This document shows, piece by piece, positions 51,803-61,119 of a stretch of 64,000 nucleotides of DNA. The DNA is from Microscillaceae bacterium (GTDB taxonomy: Bacteria; Bacteroidota; Bacteroidia; Cytophagales; Microscillaceae), in the NCBI GenBank assembly GCA_011390205.1, contig JAABSX010000017.1, positions 1 through 64,000 on the forward strand, read 5' to 3'. Within the stretch, counting starts at the first letter, position 1; every line of letters begins with the position of its first letter. The translations under genes were made by a program, and so were the position numbers. The notes beneath the pieces are model-generated. The model was not told the origin of the DNA. It was given only the letters and a program-made list of their open reading frames with translations, and did no database searches.

Positions 51803-54800
51803 ATGCTCAACAGAATTATTAAATATTTTCTTGACAATAAGCTAATCACTTTATTGCTCATTATCTTATTGGTGGTTTGGGGGCTGGTTACTGCACCTTT
51901 TGGATGGAAAATAGGCGCATTGCCCTCTGACCCCGTGGCAGTAGATGCCATCCCTGATATTGGAGAAAACCAACAAATCGTTTTTACACAATGGATGGGA
52001 AGGTCGCCTCAAGACATTGAAGACCAAATTAGCTACCCACTTACGACTTCTTTGCTGGGGATTCCTGGCGTGAAATCTATCAGAAGTTCGTCCGTTTTCG
52101 GATTTAGTAGCATATTCATTATCTTCAATGAAGACATAGACTTCTACTGGTCTCGCTCAAGGATTTTAGAAAAACTAAATTCTTTGCCCTCAGGTCTGCT
52201 CCCCGAAGGCGTACAACCTGCCCTCGGTCCTGATGCCACTGCCCTCGGGCAAGTCTATTGGTACACACTAGAAGGGAGAGACAAGAACGGAAACCCTACG
52301 GGTGGCTGGGACTTGCACGAGGTACGCACCATTCAGGATTTTTATGTAAAATATGGTCTGAATGCTACAGAAGGCGTATCGGAGGTCGCCTCTGTGGGGG
52401 GATATGTGCAAGAGTATCAGATAGATGTAAACCCTGATGCCTTGAGAGCTTATGATATCCCCCTGCACAAAGTAATGTTGGCAATAAAAAAATCTAACAG
52501 AGATGTAGGGGCTAAAACCATTGAAATCAACAAAGCAGAATACCTAGTGAGAGGCTTAGGGTATATCAAATCAATAGAAGACATAGAGAAAGCAGTAGTA
52601 GATGTAAACGACAATGTACCCATCAGAGTAAAAGACATTGCAGTGGTAAGCTTAGGCCCCGCCACAAGAAGAGGGCTTTTAGACAAAGATGGGGCAGAAG
52701 TGGTAGGTGGTGTCGTAGTAGCCCGCTATGGCTCAAACCCCTTGCAGGTGATTAACCATATAAAAGACAAAATCAAAGAAATCGCTCCTGGATTGCCCAA
52801 AAAAACACTTGCCAACGGTGTAGAAAGTCAATTGACCATTGTGCCTTTTTATGACAGAACACAGCTCATCAATGAAACACTAGGAACACTAGAAGAAGCA
52901 CTTTCATTAGAATTACTGATTACGATACTGGTCGTGATTGTGATGGTTTTAAATCTGAGGGCTTCTATTTTAATATCTAGTCTGTTGCCCATTGCTGTGC
53001 TAATGGTTTTTATTGCTATGCGTTATTTTGGTGTAGATGCCAATATTGTGGCCTTATCGGGCATAGCCATTGCCATCGGGACGATGATTGATTTAGGAAT
53101 TGTGCTTTCTGAGAATGTCATTAAACACATAGATGAAGCCCCTCCTGGTCAAAAACTCATTGATACGATTTATAACGGAACAGCAGAGGTGAGCTCAGCG
53201 ATTGTAACTGCGGTCTCCACCACGATTGTCAGTTTTGTGCCTGTTTTTGCAATGGAAGCTGCCGAGGGCAAGCTTTTTAGACCTTTGGCATTCACCAAGA
53301 CCTTTGCCCTGCTGGCTTCCCTTGTTGTGGCACTCATTATTTTGCCTACTTTGGCACACTGGATTTTTGGCTTTCGCATTAAAAACAAAAAAGTCAAGAT
53401 ACTCGGCAACAGCCTCTTAGGCATTGCTGGGGTGTTGTCTTTGATTTTTGGTTTTATTTGGGCTGGATGCACCTTACTTGCTTTTGCTGTCTTTGGTATT
53501 TTACAAGAAGTCAAAGGCAAAGAAGCAGGGGCAGAAAAACCATCAAAGACATACATTGTCAGATTCATACAGCGCATCATCAAATCATCCACACTGATAA
53601 TTGCTGTAGTATCAGTTGTTTGTTTATTGGCAAATTACTGGATGCCCCTCGGAGCAGGAAAATCTCTTTTCTTGAATTTTATCTTTGTTGCAGGCATGAT
53701 TACTGTGATTTTATCTTCCTTTTATGTATTAGAAACATACTATGTAAAAATCCTGACTTGGTGTCTTGCCAACAAGGTGAAATTTTTAATCCTTCCTCTA
53801 TCCATTATTTTTCTAGGGGCATCTGTTTGGCTAGGCTTTCACAATGTATTTGGTGTGGTGGCTACTGGACTTGCTAAAGTTGGCTTGAACATCCGCAGTA
53901 CTGCGGTCTGGTCTGGGCTTTCTCAGGCATTTCCTGGAATGGGCAAAGAGTTTATGCCAGCACTGAATGAAGGCAGCTATTTGCTGATGCCTACCTCTAT
54001 GCCCCATGCTGGTGTAGAGCAAAACAAGATGGTCGTACAGCAACTGGACATGCTTTTGGCAAATATCCCCGAAGTAGCACTGGCAGTAGGTAAAATGGGG
54101 CGTGTAGAGTCTGCACTTGACCCCGCACCCATTTCGATGTATGAGGTCATTATCAATTACAAGCCTGAGTACCTTGTCAGTAAAAAAGGACATCGTGAAC
54201 GATTCAAAGTGGATAAAACAGGCGATTTTATCTTGGCATCGGGTGATACAGTTTCTAATGAACAGGCTTTGCTACAAGGGCTAACAGAAGAAAGCCTCAT
54301 TGTAGATGAAAACGGAAGTTATTTCCGAAATTGGAGAGCCCATATTCTTTCTTCAGATGATATCTGGAATGAGATTGTGAAAGTTACCAAAATCCCTGGA
54401 GTTACGTCTGCCCCAAAGCTCCAGCCCATCGAGACACGATTGGTCATGCTCCAGACAGGGATGCGTGCACCAATGGGCATCAAAGTATATGGGCCAGATT
54501 TAAAAACCATAGAAAAATTCGGATTCGAGCTAGAAGGAATACTCAAAGAAGTACCTTCTGTAAAATCAGAGGCTGTTTTTGCTGATAGAATTGTGGGCAA
54601 GCCTTACCTGCACCTTCATATCGATAGGGATGCCATCTCAAGATATGGCCTAAACATAGAGGACATTCAGCAGACCATAGAGACGGCGATTGGCGGCATG
54701 CAAATCACCTCTACTGTAGAAGGCAGAGAGCGATTTCCAGTGAGAGTACGATACCCCAGAGAGCTGCGTGATGACCCCGAAAAACTAAAAAAAATATTGA

Positions 54801-55648
54801 TACCCACTCCTACAGGGGTGCAAGTGCCTCTAGCAGCACTATTAGACATAGAATATGTGAGAGGCCCTCAGATGATTAGAAGTGAAAATACCTTTCTGGT
54901 AGGCTATGTCCTGTTTGATAAAAAAGATGGGCAGGCAGAGGTAGATGTCGTAGAAGAAGCACAAAGATTTATCCAAAATAAAATAGACAAAGGTGATTTG
55001 CTTGTGCCATCAGGGATTAGCTACAGATTTTCGGGGAGCTATGAAAATCAGCTAAGGGCCGAAAAGCGTTTGGCCATCATTGTGCCTTTAGTCCTTGCCA
55101 TTATATTTCTTATTCTATATCTCCAGTTTCAGTCTGTAAGCACAGCATTGATGATTTTCTCGGGGATTGCTATGGCATTTAGTGGGGCTTTCCTGATGCT
55201 TTGGCTTTATGGGCAAGACTGGTTTTTTAATTTTAATATGTTAGGTGTAAACATGAGGTTACTTTTTCAGATGCAGACCATTAACCTCAGTGTGGCAGTC
55301 TGGGTGGGCTTCATCGCCTTGTTCGGAATCGCTACGGATGATGGCGTATTGATGGGGACATACCTTGACCAAAGTTTTAAGAAAAACAAAACAAACACAC
55401 TCGAAGGCATCAGAGAAGCCGTGCTGATAGCAGGTCAGAGAAGGATAAAGCCCGCCATTATGACCTCTGCCACTACCATTATTGCCTTGCTGCCCGTGCT
55501 GAGCTCTACAGGGCGTGGTGCAGACATTATGATTCCTATGGCTATTCCCGCTTTTGGTGGGATGATAGTCGCCTCTATTACTTATTTTATTGTGCCAGTG
55601 CTTTATTGCTGGAGAGAAGAACGAAAACTTAGAAAAGAAAAGAAATGA
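51803..55648 (+). CDS. cusA: CusA-type heavy-metal RND efflux pump
   Basis: A 1281-aa RND permease that moves metal across the outer membrane together with TolC-type and adaptor proteins, driven by protons. Typical parts: N-terminal FLDNKLITLLLIILLVVWG, ISYPLTTSLLGIPGVKSIRS, the membrane block IVALSGIAIAIGTMIDLGIVLSEN and the C-terminal GIATDDGVLMGTYLDQSF. It is about 230 residues longer than the E. coli protein. The extra length is mainly around residues 525-700, where additional hydrophobic stretches separate the halves, and in a polar loop near residues 795-840. It overlaps the next gene by 4 bp. Confidence 0.94.
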   Translation: MLNRIIKYFLDNKLITLLLIILLVVWGLVTAPFGWKIGALPSDPVAVDAIPDIGENQQIVFTQWMGRSPQDIEDQISYPLTTSLLGIPGVKSIRSSSVFGFSSIFIIFNEDIDFYWSRSRILEKLNSLPSGLLPEGVQPALGPDATALGQVYWYTLEGRDKNGNPTGGWDLHEVRTIQDFYVKYGLNATEGVSEVASVGGYVQEYQIDVNPDALRAYDIPLHKVMLAIKKSNRDVGAKTIEINKAEYLVRGLGYIKSIEDIEKAVVDVNDNVPIRVKDIAVVSLGPATRRGLLDKDGAEVVGGVVVARYGSNPLQVINHIKDKIKEIAPGLPKKTLANGVESQLTIVPFYDRTQLINETLGTLEEALSLELLITILVVIVMVLNLRASILISSLLPIAVLMVFIAMRYFGVDANIVALSGIAIAIGTMIDLGIVLSENVIKHIDEAPPGQKLIDTIYNGTAEVSSAIVTAVSTTIVSFVPVFAMEAAEGKLFRPLAFTKTFALLASLVVALIILPTLAHWIFGFRIKNKKVKILGNSLLGIAGVLSLIFGFIWAGCTLLAFAVFGILQEVKGKEAGAEKPSKTYIVRFIQRIIKSSTLIIAVVSVVCLLANYWMPLGAGKSLFLNFIFVAGMITVILSSFYVLETYYVKILTWCLANKVKFLILPLSIIFLGASVWLGFHNVFGVVATGLAKVGLNIRSTAVWSGLSQAFPGMGKEFMPALNEGSYLLMPTSMPHAGVEQNKMVVQQLDMLLANIPEVALAVGKMGRVESALDPAPISMYEVIINYKPEYLVSKKGHRERFKVDKTGDFILASGDTVSNEQALLQGLTEESLIVDENGSYFRNWRAHILSSDDIWNEIVKVTKIPGVTSAPKLQPIETRLVMLQTGMRAPMGIKVYGPDLKTIEKFGFELEGILKEVPSVKSEAVFADRIVGKPYLHLHIDRDAISRYGLNIEDIQQTIETAIGGMQITSTVEGRERFPVRVRYPRELRDDPEKLKKILIPTPTGVQVPLAALLDIEYVRGPQMIRSENTFLVGYVLFDKKDGQAEVDVVEEAQRFIQNKIDKGDLLVPSGISYRFSGSYENQLRAEKRLAIIVPLVLAIIFLILYLQFQSVSTALMIFSGIAMAFSGAFLMLWLYGQDWFFNFNMLGVNMRLLFQMQTINLSVAVWVGFIALFGIATDDGVLMGTYLDQSFKKNKTNTLEGIREAVLIAGQRRIKPAIMTSATTIIALLPVLSSTGRGADIMIPMAIPAFGGMIVASITYFIVPVLYCWREERKLRKEKK

Positions 55649-56877
55649 GATACAAGAGATACATTACACTGCTTTTTTTGATGGGGCTTGCGGTGCTGGT
55701 AAATGGCCAATCACTGGAAGAATATCTAAAAATGGCTGCCGAAAACAATCCTCATCTCCAAGCAAAGTATGCAGAGTTTGAGGCTGCACTGCAGAGAGTG
55801 GCACAGGCAAGTGCATTGCCTGACCCTACGTTGTCTTTGGGCTACTTTATCAGTCCAGTAGAAACCCGAGTAGGCCCACAACGGACAAGAATTAGCTTGT
55901 CTCAAATGTTCCCTTGGTTCGGGACACTCAAAACAGCAGGAAATGTATCTCAGCTACAAGCCCAAGCAAAATACCAAGAGTTTTTAGAGGCTAAAAATGA
56001 ACTCTTTATGCAAGTAAAGTCGGCGTGGTATCCCTTGTATGAGCTAAACCGTAAAGTAGCCTTACAACAAAAAAACAATACCATCTTAAAAACCTATAAA
56101 GCGCTTGCCATCACTTCTTTCAGAAATGGCAAAGGCACAATGGTAGATGTCTTAAGGGTAGATATTATGACGGACAACAACGATACCGATGTAAAACTAC
56201 TCCAAGACCAACTAAAACCCTTGCAAGTTTATTTCAATCAATTACTGAATCGTGTGGATACACTCCCTGTCTTAGTGGCTGACACACTGTCATTGACTGT
56301 AATTCCTGAAAATTATCGAAAAGACAGCCTTCTGATAAATCACCCCATTTTGCAAGCCTATGATTTAAAATATCAATCTGCCCAACAAGCCGAATTGTTG
56401 GCCAAAAAACAGGCTTTGCCAAAGTTTGGAGTTGGGCTTGATTATGCACTTGTAGCACAAGGCAATAATACATTTAGCGACAATGGCAAAGATATATGGA
56501 TGCCTATGCTCAGCATGAGTATTCCGATTTTTAGAAAAAAATACGATGCTTCCCTCAAAGAAGCACAATACAACCAAGAAGCCATCAAAGCATACAAAAA
56601 AGCATTTACAAATCAGCTGATTTCGGCTTATGAAATGGCTTGGTACGAAGCACAAAAATCAAGGGAACTACTGGAACTCTATGACCGACAAATCAAAAAA
56701 ACTGAGCAAATTATCACCCTTTTAATAACTGCTTACAGCAATTCAGGAAAAGACTTTGAGGAAGTACTCAGAATGCAACAAGAATTGCTCAAATACCAAA
56801 TGGCAGAAGCCACAGCCATCAAGGCTTATCACACGGCACTCGCCAAAATTGATTACTTGACAACAAAATCTGAATAA
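55645..56877 (+). CDS. TolC-family outer-membrane efflux protein
   Basis: A 410-aa TolC/CusC-type protein, the outer-membrane duct of the metal pump. It begins with a signal peptide (RYITLLFLMGLAVLVNGQ), then the coiled-coil hairpins: first SLEEYLKMAAENNPHLQAKYAEFEAA, and the repeat half NHPILQAYDLKYQSAQQAELL. The family phrase ASALPDPTLSLGYF is present. It overlaps cusA by 4 bp and is 4 bp before the adaptor gene, so stoichiometric expression is likely. Confidence 0.92.
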   Translation: MRYKRYITLLFLMGLAVLVNGQSLEEYLKMAAENNPHLQAKYAEFEAALQRVAQASALPDPTLSLGYFISPVETRVGPQRTRISLSQMFPWFGTLKTAGNVSQLQAQAKYQEFLEAKNELFMQVKSAWYPLYELNRKVALQQKNNTILKTYKALAITSFRNGKGTMVDVLRVDIMTDNNDTDVKLLQDQLKPLQVYFNQLLNRVDTLPVLVADTLSLTVIPENYRKDSLLINHPILQAYDLKYQSAQQAELLAKKQALPKFGVGLDYALVAQGNNTFSDNGKDIWMPMLSMSIPIFRKKYDASLKEAQYNQEAIKAYKKAFTNQLISAYEMAWYEAQKSRELLELYDRQIKKTEQIITLLITAYSNSGKDFEEVLRMQQELLKYQMAEATAIKAYHTALAKIDYLTTKSE

Positions 56878-56881
56878 AATA

Positions 56882-58675
56882 ATGGGAAATCTCAATAAGA
56901 AAACAATCTACATAGCCCTTCTTACACTTGTCTTGGGCTTTGCACTGGGCTGGTTATTTTTTGCTCAGACAGGAAAAAACACTTCTGAAACACAAGAAAA
57001 CCAACAATCAGCCCGTCAAACTTGGACCTGCTCTATGCACCCACAAATAAGGCAAGATGAGCCAGGGCAATGCCCCCTGTGTGGGATGGAGCTAATCCCT
57101 CTAGCAAATGACACTGACCAAGAAAACCCAATGGAAATCAGAATGTCACCTACTGCAATGCAGCTGGCAAGTATCCAAACAACCATTGCCCAAAGACAAA
57201 AGCCCCTCAAAGAAGTAAGGATGAATGGAAAGGTAAAAGCAAACGAAACCAAAATATTTTCACAGTCATCTCACATCCCTGGTAGGGTAGAAAGACTCAT
57301 GGTCAATTTTACGGGAGAGTCCGTTCAGCAAGGGCAGGTCTTGGCATATGTCTATTCTCCAGAGTTACTCACAGCACAAGAAGAGCTTTTCGAAGCCCAC
57401 AAAATCAAAGAAGAACAGCCTAGACTGTATCAAGCTGCCAAAGAAAAACTGAAAAACTGGAAACTCACCGAAGGGCAAATCAAGCAAATCCTTGAAAAAG
57501 GAAAAATACAAGAACAATTTCCGATTCTAGCAGATTTTTCGGGCATTGTTCTTCACAAAAAAATAAAATTAGGTGATTACATACAGAAGGGGCAGTCTAT
57601 TTACGAGATTGCAAACTTGAATACAGTTTGGATACTTTTTGATGTATATGAAAGTGATATTCCGTGGGTAAAACTAGGTGATAAGGTAACATTCAGCGTA
57701 CAGTCTTTGCCAAGTGAAATTTTTACTGGAAAAATAGCCTTTATTGACCCCATCATTGACCCCAAAACTAGAGTGGCTTCAGCAAGGGTAGAGTTGAATA
57801 ACTTAGGCACACGTCTAAAGCCCGAAATGTTTACTCAAGGTGTAATTGCACATCCTATCCAGCATCAAAAAGAAGCCATTGTGCTGCCCAAATCCGCCGT
57901 TATGTGGACAGGCGAACGCTCAGTGGTATATGTCAAAAATGCAAACGCCAAAGAGGTAAGTTTTATGATGCGTGAAATCACACTTGGAGCAGCACTCGGA
58001 GATAGTTATATTATCAATGAAGGTATTGAAGAAGGAGAAGAAATAGCAATCAATGGCACATTCAGTATAGACGCTGCTGCACAACTGGCAGGAAAACCAA
58101 GTATGATGAGTCCCGAAGGCGGAATAGCCATGACGGGGCATAACCATGGTGATGGTGCTCAAAACAAACCCCAAGAAAAAAAGACACAAACAAGCAATCA
58201 AAGCACACAAAAAAAAGACATCCCCACCAGTAAAAGTACGAAAGAAGTATTAAAACCACTTCTGAATACTTATTTGGCACTCAAAGATGCTTTAGTGGCA
58301 GATGATTTTGAAAAAGCACTTTCGGAAACAAAACAAACATTGCTTATTTTGGGTAAGGTAGATGGACGTATGTTTACGGGAGAAGCGCAAAATGTCTGGA
58401 CAAAACACAGCGGTACTCTTGAAAAAGAGCTCATAAATGCCTCAAAAGCCAAAGATATTGAGATATTGAGAAAATCATTCAAAGCCATTTCAGAGCAGAT
58501 AGTTGTGATTTTTAAAAATTTTGGAAGCCCAGAAGAGCCTTTGTTTGTGGACTACTGCCCGATGGCAGACAGAGATAAAGGGGCAAACTGGCTCAGCAAA
58601 GAAAAAGAAATTAGAAACCCTTACTTCGGGAAAGCCATGCTAAAATGTGGGGAAAACACTGCCACGATTAAGTAA
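56882..58675 (+). CDS. cusB: CusB-type periplasmic adaptor with N-terminal metal domain and C-terminal DUF3347
   Basis: A 597-aa membrane-fusion protein linking CusA to the TolC-type duct. After a membrane anchor (IALLTLVLGFALGWLFF) comes a CPMH-like domain (WTCSMHPQ to LCGMELIPL, residues 48-74). Then the adaptor body with the lipoyl halves (SHIPGRVERLMVNFTGESVQQGQVLAYVYSPELL, ADFSGIVLHKKIKLGDYIQKGQSI) and a beta-barrel. A His/Lys/Gln linker leads to DUF3347 (about 450-597, YCPMADRDKGANWLSKE). The two terminal metal domains are additions to the plain CusB plan and should receive metal from the periplasm. Confidence 0.93.
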   Translation: MGNLNKKTIYIALLTLVLGFALGWLFFAQTGKNTSETQENQQSARQTWTCSMHPQIRQDEPGQCPLCGMELIPLANDTDQENPMEIRMSPTAMQLASIQTTIAQRQKPLKEVRMNGKVKANETKIFSQSSHIPGRVERLMVNFTGESVQQGQVLAYVYSPELLTAQEELFEAHKIKEEQPRLYQAAKEKLKNWKLTEGQIKQILEKGKIQEQFPILADFSGIVLHKKIKLGDYIQKGQSIYEIANLNTVWILFDVYESDIPWVKLGDKVTFSVQSLPSEIFTGKIAFIDPIIDPKTRVASARVELNNLGTRLKPEMFTQGVIAHPIQHQKEAIVLPKSAVMWTGERSVVYVKNANAKEVSFMMREITLGAALGDSYIINEGIEEGEEIAINGTFSIDAAAQLAGKPSMMSPEGGIAMTGHNHGDGAQNKPQEKKTQTSNQSTQKKDIPTSKSTKEVLKPLLNTYLALKDALVADDFEKALSETKQTLLILGKVDGRMFTGEAQNVWTKHSGTLEKELINASKAKDIEILRKSFKAISEQIVVIFKNFGSPEEPLFVDYCPMADRDKGANWLSKEKEIRNPYFGKAMLKCGENTATIK

Positions 58676-58917
58676 ATCAAACAAGCACAGCCCTTGTGTA
58701 TCATCACTGGGTAAGGAGTATATTTTGTGTCTGAGGGCATCTATTTTTAAATGATTCATAAAGTGATTATCTTTACTATCGGGCATTTTTTCTGAAATAT
58801 ACCCAGAGAAGTTCTCAATGGAGCATACCTGCCCAAAGGGCTTCTATCAGTAAGTGAAAATATAAACATTTTACCCATATTTTTATCATTTATCATTTAT
58901 CATTATTGCAAAAAAGC

Positions 58918-59838
58918 ATGGAGACAGACAAAATTATTTTTAGTACGCAGAAGTACAGTTATTTGCGGGATAAATTACTTCCACTCGGTAACTATCATTT
59001 AGGAGAGGTAGAGGTGAAGTATTTTCCTGATGGAGAGCGTTATCAGCGCATCCTGACAGACATCAGAGGCAGAGATTTGGTACTTATCGGGGGGACAGTC
59101 TCTGACCAAGATACACTGGAAATGTATGACCTTGCCTGTGCCATGGAAAAACACGGTGCACACTCACTTACATTGATTGTACCTTATTTTGGCTACTCTA
59201 CTATGGAGCGTTCGGTCAAAAGAGGGGAGGTAATCACTGCAAAAACAAGGGCCCGCTTGTTTTCTTTTATTCCTCATACGGCACGAGGAAACCGCATCAT
59301 GCTTTTTGACCTGCATAGTGAAGGGCTGCCACACTATTTTGAAGGAAGCCTCAGACCCGTGCATGTCTATTGTAAGCCATTAATTATAGAGCAAGCCCGA
59401 AAACTAGGAGGAGATGATTTTATTTTGGCATGCACAGATGCAGGGCGAGCCAAGTGGGTGGAGTCGCTTGCCAATGATATGGGGGTACAGGCAGCGTTCG
59501 TGTTTAAAAAACGCCTGAGCGGGGAGCATACCCAGATTACGGGCATCAATGCAGATGTAAAAGACCAAACAGTGATTATCTATGACGATATGGTCAGAAC
59601 GGGAGGTTCATTGATACAGGCAGCCAAGGCTTACTTAGATGCAGGTGCAAAGCAAATCTATGCCATCACTAGCCATGGGCTATTCAGCAATCAAGGACTA
59701 GAAAAAATACAAAAAAGTGGCTACTTTAAAGGATTGGTAAGCACAGACACACATTACTTGGCAGAGCAGCAGGGGGGAGGTTTTCTGAGCATTCAGTCTA
59801 TAGCTCCTCTCATACACCAAGAGCTACAGTATCTGTAG
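58918..59838 (+). CDS. Ribose-phosphate pyrophosphokinase, divergent (class II-like)
   Basis: A 306-aa PRPP synthetase: ribose-5-phosphate + ATP to PRPP. I start at the ATG at 58918 (an in-frame TTG at 58906 adds four residues). It keeps the PRPP-binding loop VIIYDDMVRTGGSL, the LFDLHSEG segment and CTDAGRAKW. The ATP-loop region of class I enzymes (YFGYARQDRK-type) reads YFGYSTMERSVKRGEVITAKTRARL, which is more like plant class II enzymes that do not need phosphate. I therefore call the family but not the symbol prs, as a canonical copy is likely elsewhere. It ends at a hairpin. Confidence 0.85.
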   Translation: METDKIIFSTQKYSYLRDKLLPLGNYHLGEVEVKYFPDGERYQRILTDIRGRDLVLIGGTVSDQDTLEMYDLACAMEKHGAHSLTLIVPYFGYSTMERSVKRGEVITAKTRARLFSFIPHTARGNRIMLFDLHSEGLPHYFEGSLRPVHVYCKPLIIEQARKLGGDDFILACTDAGRAKWVESLANDMGVQAAFVFKKRLSGEHTQITGINADVKDQTVIIYDDMVRTGGSLIQAAKAYLDAGAKQIYAITSHGLFSNQGLEKIQKSGYFKGLVSTDTHYLAEQQGGGFLSIQSIAPLIHQELQYL

Positions 59839-59868
59839 CCGAGGCATATGTTAGGTGCAAACATAGCA

Positions 59869-59906
59869 AGACTGGAGATGGCATCAGGTATGCCTATTTC
59901 CAGTCT
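59869..59906. terminator. Terminator between the PRPP synthetase and siaC genes
   Basis: AGACTGGA and TCCAGTCT form an outer stem with inner GGCAT/ATGCC pairing, between two convergent stop codons. Confidence 0.6.
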
Positions 59907-59938
59907 GCTTCAGGTGTCTGTTTTATGTGGGGGTGGTT

Positions 59939-60325
59939 TTAGTAGGGGAGTAGATTAAAATCTAGGCGTACATCCTCTGCATATTCTTCTCCACTTTCGA
60001 GCATATCAAGGTCATTTTTTTCATAATGCCAGTTGATGCAAACATCCCCCTTTTTATTGTAGTGATAATCTTCTAAGAGATTCATAATCTCCAAAAATCT
60101 ACGGGAAGAACTTGTATTAAAATAGCTCATTCTGAAATTAAGCTCTATTTTCTTACCTTCTTCGGCAGTATATCTTGTGAGCCAATCAAAAATCGGCTCA
60201 AAAAACTCAAGTGTATATTCGTGGTAAGACTCACCAGAGATATTTAATACACCTGTTTCCGCATTAAAATCTACCTCAGGGATATAGTCTGAGCTTTCAA
60301 TATAAAAATTTTCTATTTTGTCCAT
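59939..60325 (-). CDS. SiaC-like (DUF1987) regulatory phosphoprotein, second copy
   Basis: A 128-aa DUF1987 protein with the full core: LNISGESYHEYTLEFFEPIFDWL, the phospho-acceptor region FNTSSSRRFLEIMNLLED (the Thr corresponds to the modified residue of Pseudomonas SiaC) and NWHYEKNDLDMLESG. It follows the SiaB-like kinase gene by 26 bp on the same strand, so they are co-transcribed, in the classical kinase-target order. It is more canonical than the copy at 42014. Confidence 0.92.
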   Translation of the reverse strand: MDKIENFYIESSDYIPEVDFNAETGVLNISGESYHEYTLEFFEPIFDWLTRYTAEEGKKIELNFRMSYFNTSSSRRFLEIMNLLEDYHYNKKGDVCINWHYEKNDLDMLESGEEYAEDVRLDFNLLPY

Positions 60326-60351
60326 AAAATTAACCGATTTTTCGATTTGAA

Positions 60352-60903
60352 CTAATCTTCTAGTTTGCTTACTTTAATAGATAGTGCGAAAAAAGAGTAC
60401 TCATCATCAATTTTCACTACTTGATATTCTAGGGGGTTACCTGAGCGGCGTGCCATGTCAATCAATCCAATATTGGCGCCTACTCCGCCCGTAGGTCTTC
60501 TTCTTTGTTTTATGTAGTATTCTCTCAATTCCTCGGGGTTTAATGTGTTGATGTACTCACATCTTTCTGAAAGCCCCTCTATTTTATAGGCTTCAATTAA
60601 ATTTCCTGAGGACAGTGTCAGGTGTTCGGCTTGGTTTTGAATCAAAATCACCCCTACTCCTGCAGTACGCCCTTTTACTGCAGAATACTCTTTCTGAGCA
60701 GAATGATGATAGATATTCTGTGCGAGCTCCACAAAAATCGCAAATGTTTTTTTGCTGATGGTATGTGACTCGAGCTTGCTTCGGAGGCTGATGCCCACGT
60801 CTGTCAGAATATCCTGAGAGATTGTCCCCTTAAAGGTAAGGATAATCTCTTGATTATTCATGTCATTGAAATAATTGAAAAGTGTTAATCTTTCTTCGCT
60901 CAT
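60352..60903 (-). CDS. SiaB-like protein kinase
   Basis: A 183-aa GHKL-fold kinase of the SiaB family (DUF6272). N box FVELAQNIYHHSAQK (Glu59, Asn63) and the glycine-rich lid GGVGANIGLIDMARRS (138-153) are present; the fold ends at LSIKVSKLED. In Pseudomonas, SiaB phosphorylates SiaC, and a SpoIIE phosphatase reverses this to set c-di-GMP output through SiaD. A SiaC gene lies 26 bp downstream. No SiaA or SiaD is next to it; the propeller-SpoIIE protein at 18768 is the only phosphatase of this type in the window. Confidence 0.9.
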   Translation of the reverse strand: MSEERLTLFNYFNDMNNQEIILTFKGTISQDILTDVGISLRSKLESHTISKKTFAIFVELAQNIYHHSAQKEYSAVKGRTAGVGVILIQNQAEHLTLSSGNLIEAYKIEGLSERCEYINTLNPEELREYYIKQRRRPTGGVGANIGLIDMARRSGNPLEYQVVKIDDEYSFFALSIKVSKLED

Positions 60904-61119
60904 ATTTTGCCGAAATTTGATATTCCACCGGCCTAATGTTATTTTTTGGTTTCATTAAAACTGGCTTTTATACGGAATAAAGATGCAATTTAAAAAAAAA
61001 TGTATTTTTCTTACTATGTTTTGTGAGTAAATTTAGTAATATTTCTATGTTTTTTGTTTTGATTCCAAAAATTAAGAGATACTTACCCCCCAGTTTGTTT
61101 TGTATAAGTCTATTATCTA

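Noticed and set aside
51803-55648. Fusion of two proteins in CusA because of its length
   Set aside because: The RND architecture runs continuously; the surplus is internal insertions and not a separate second protein.
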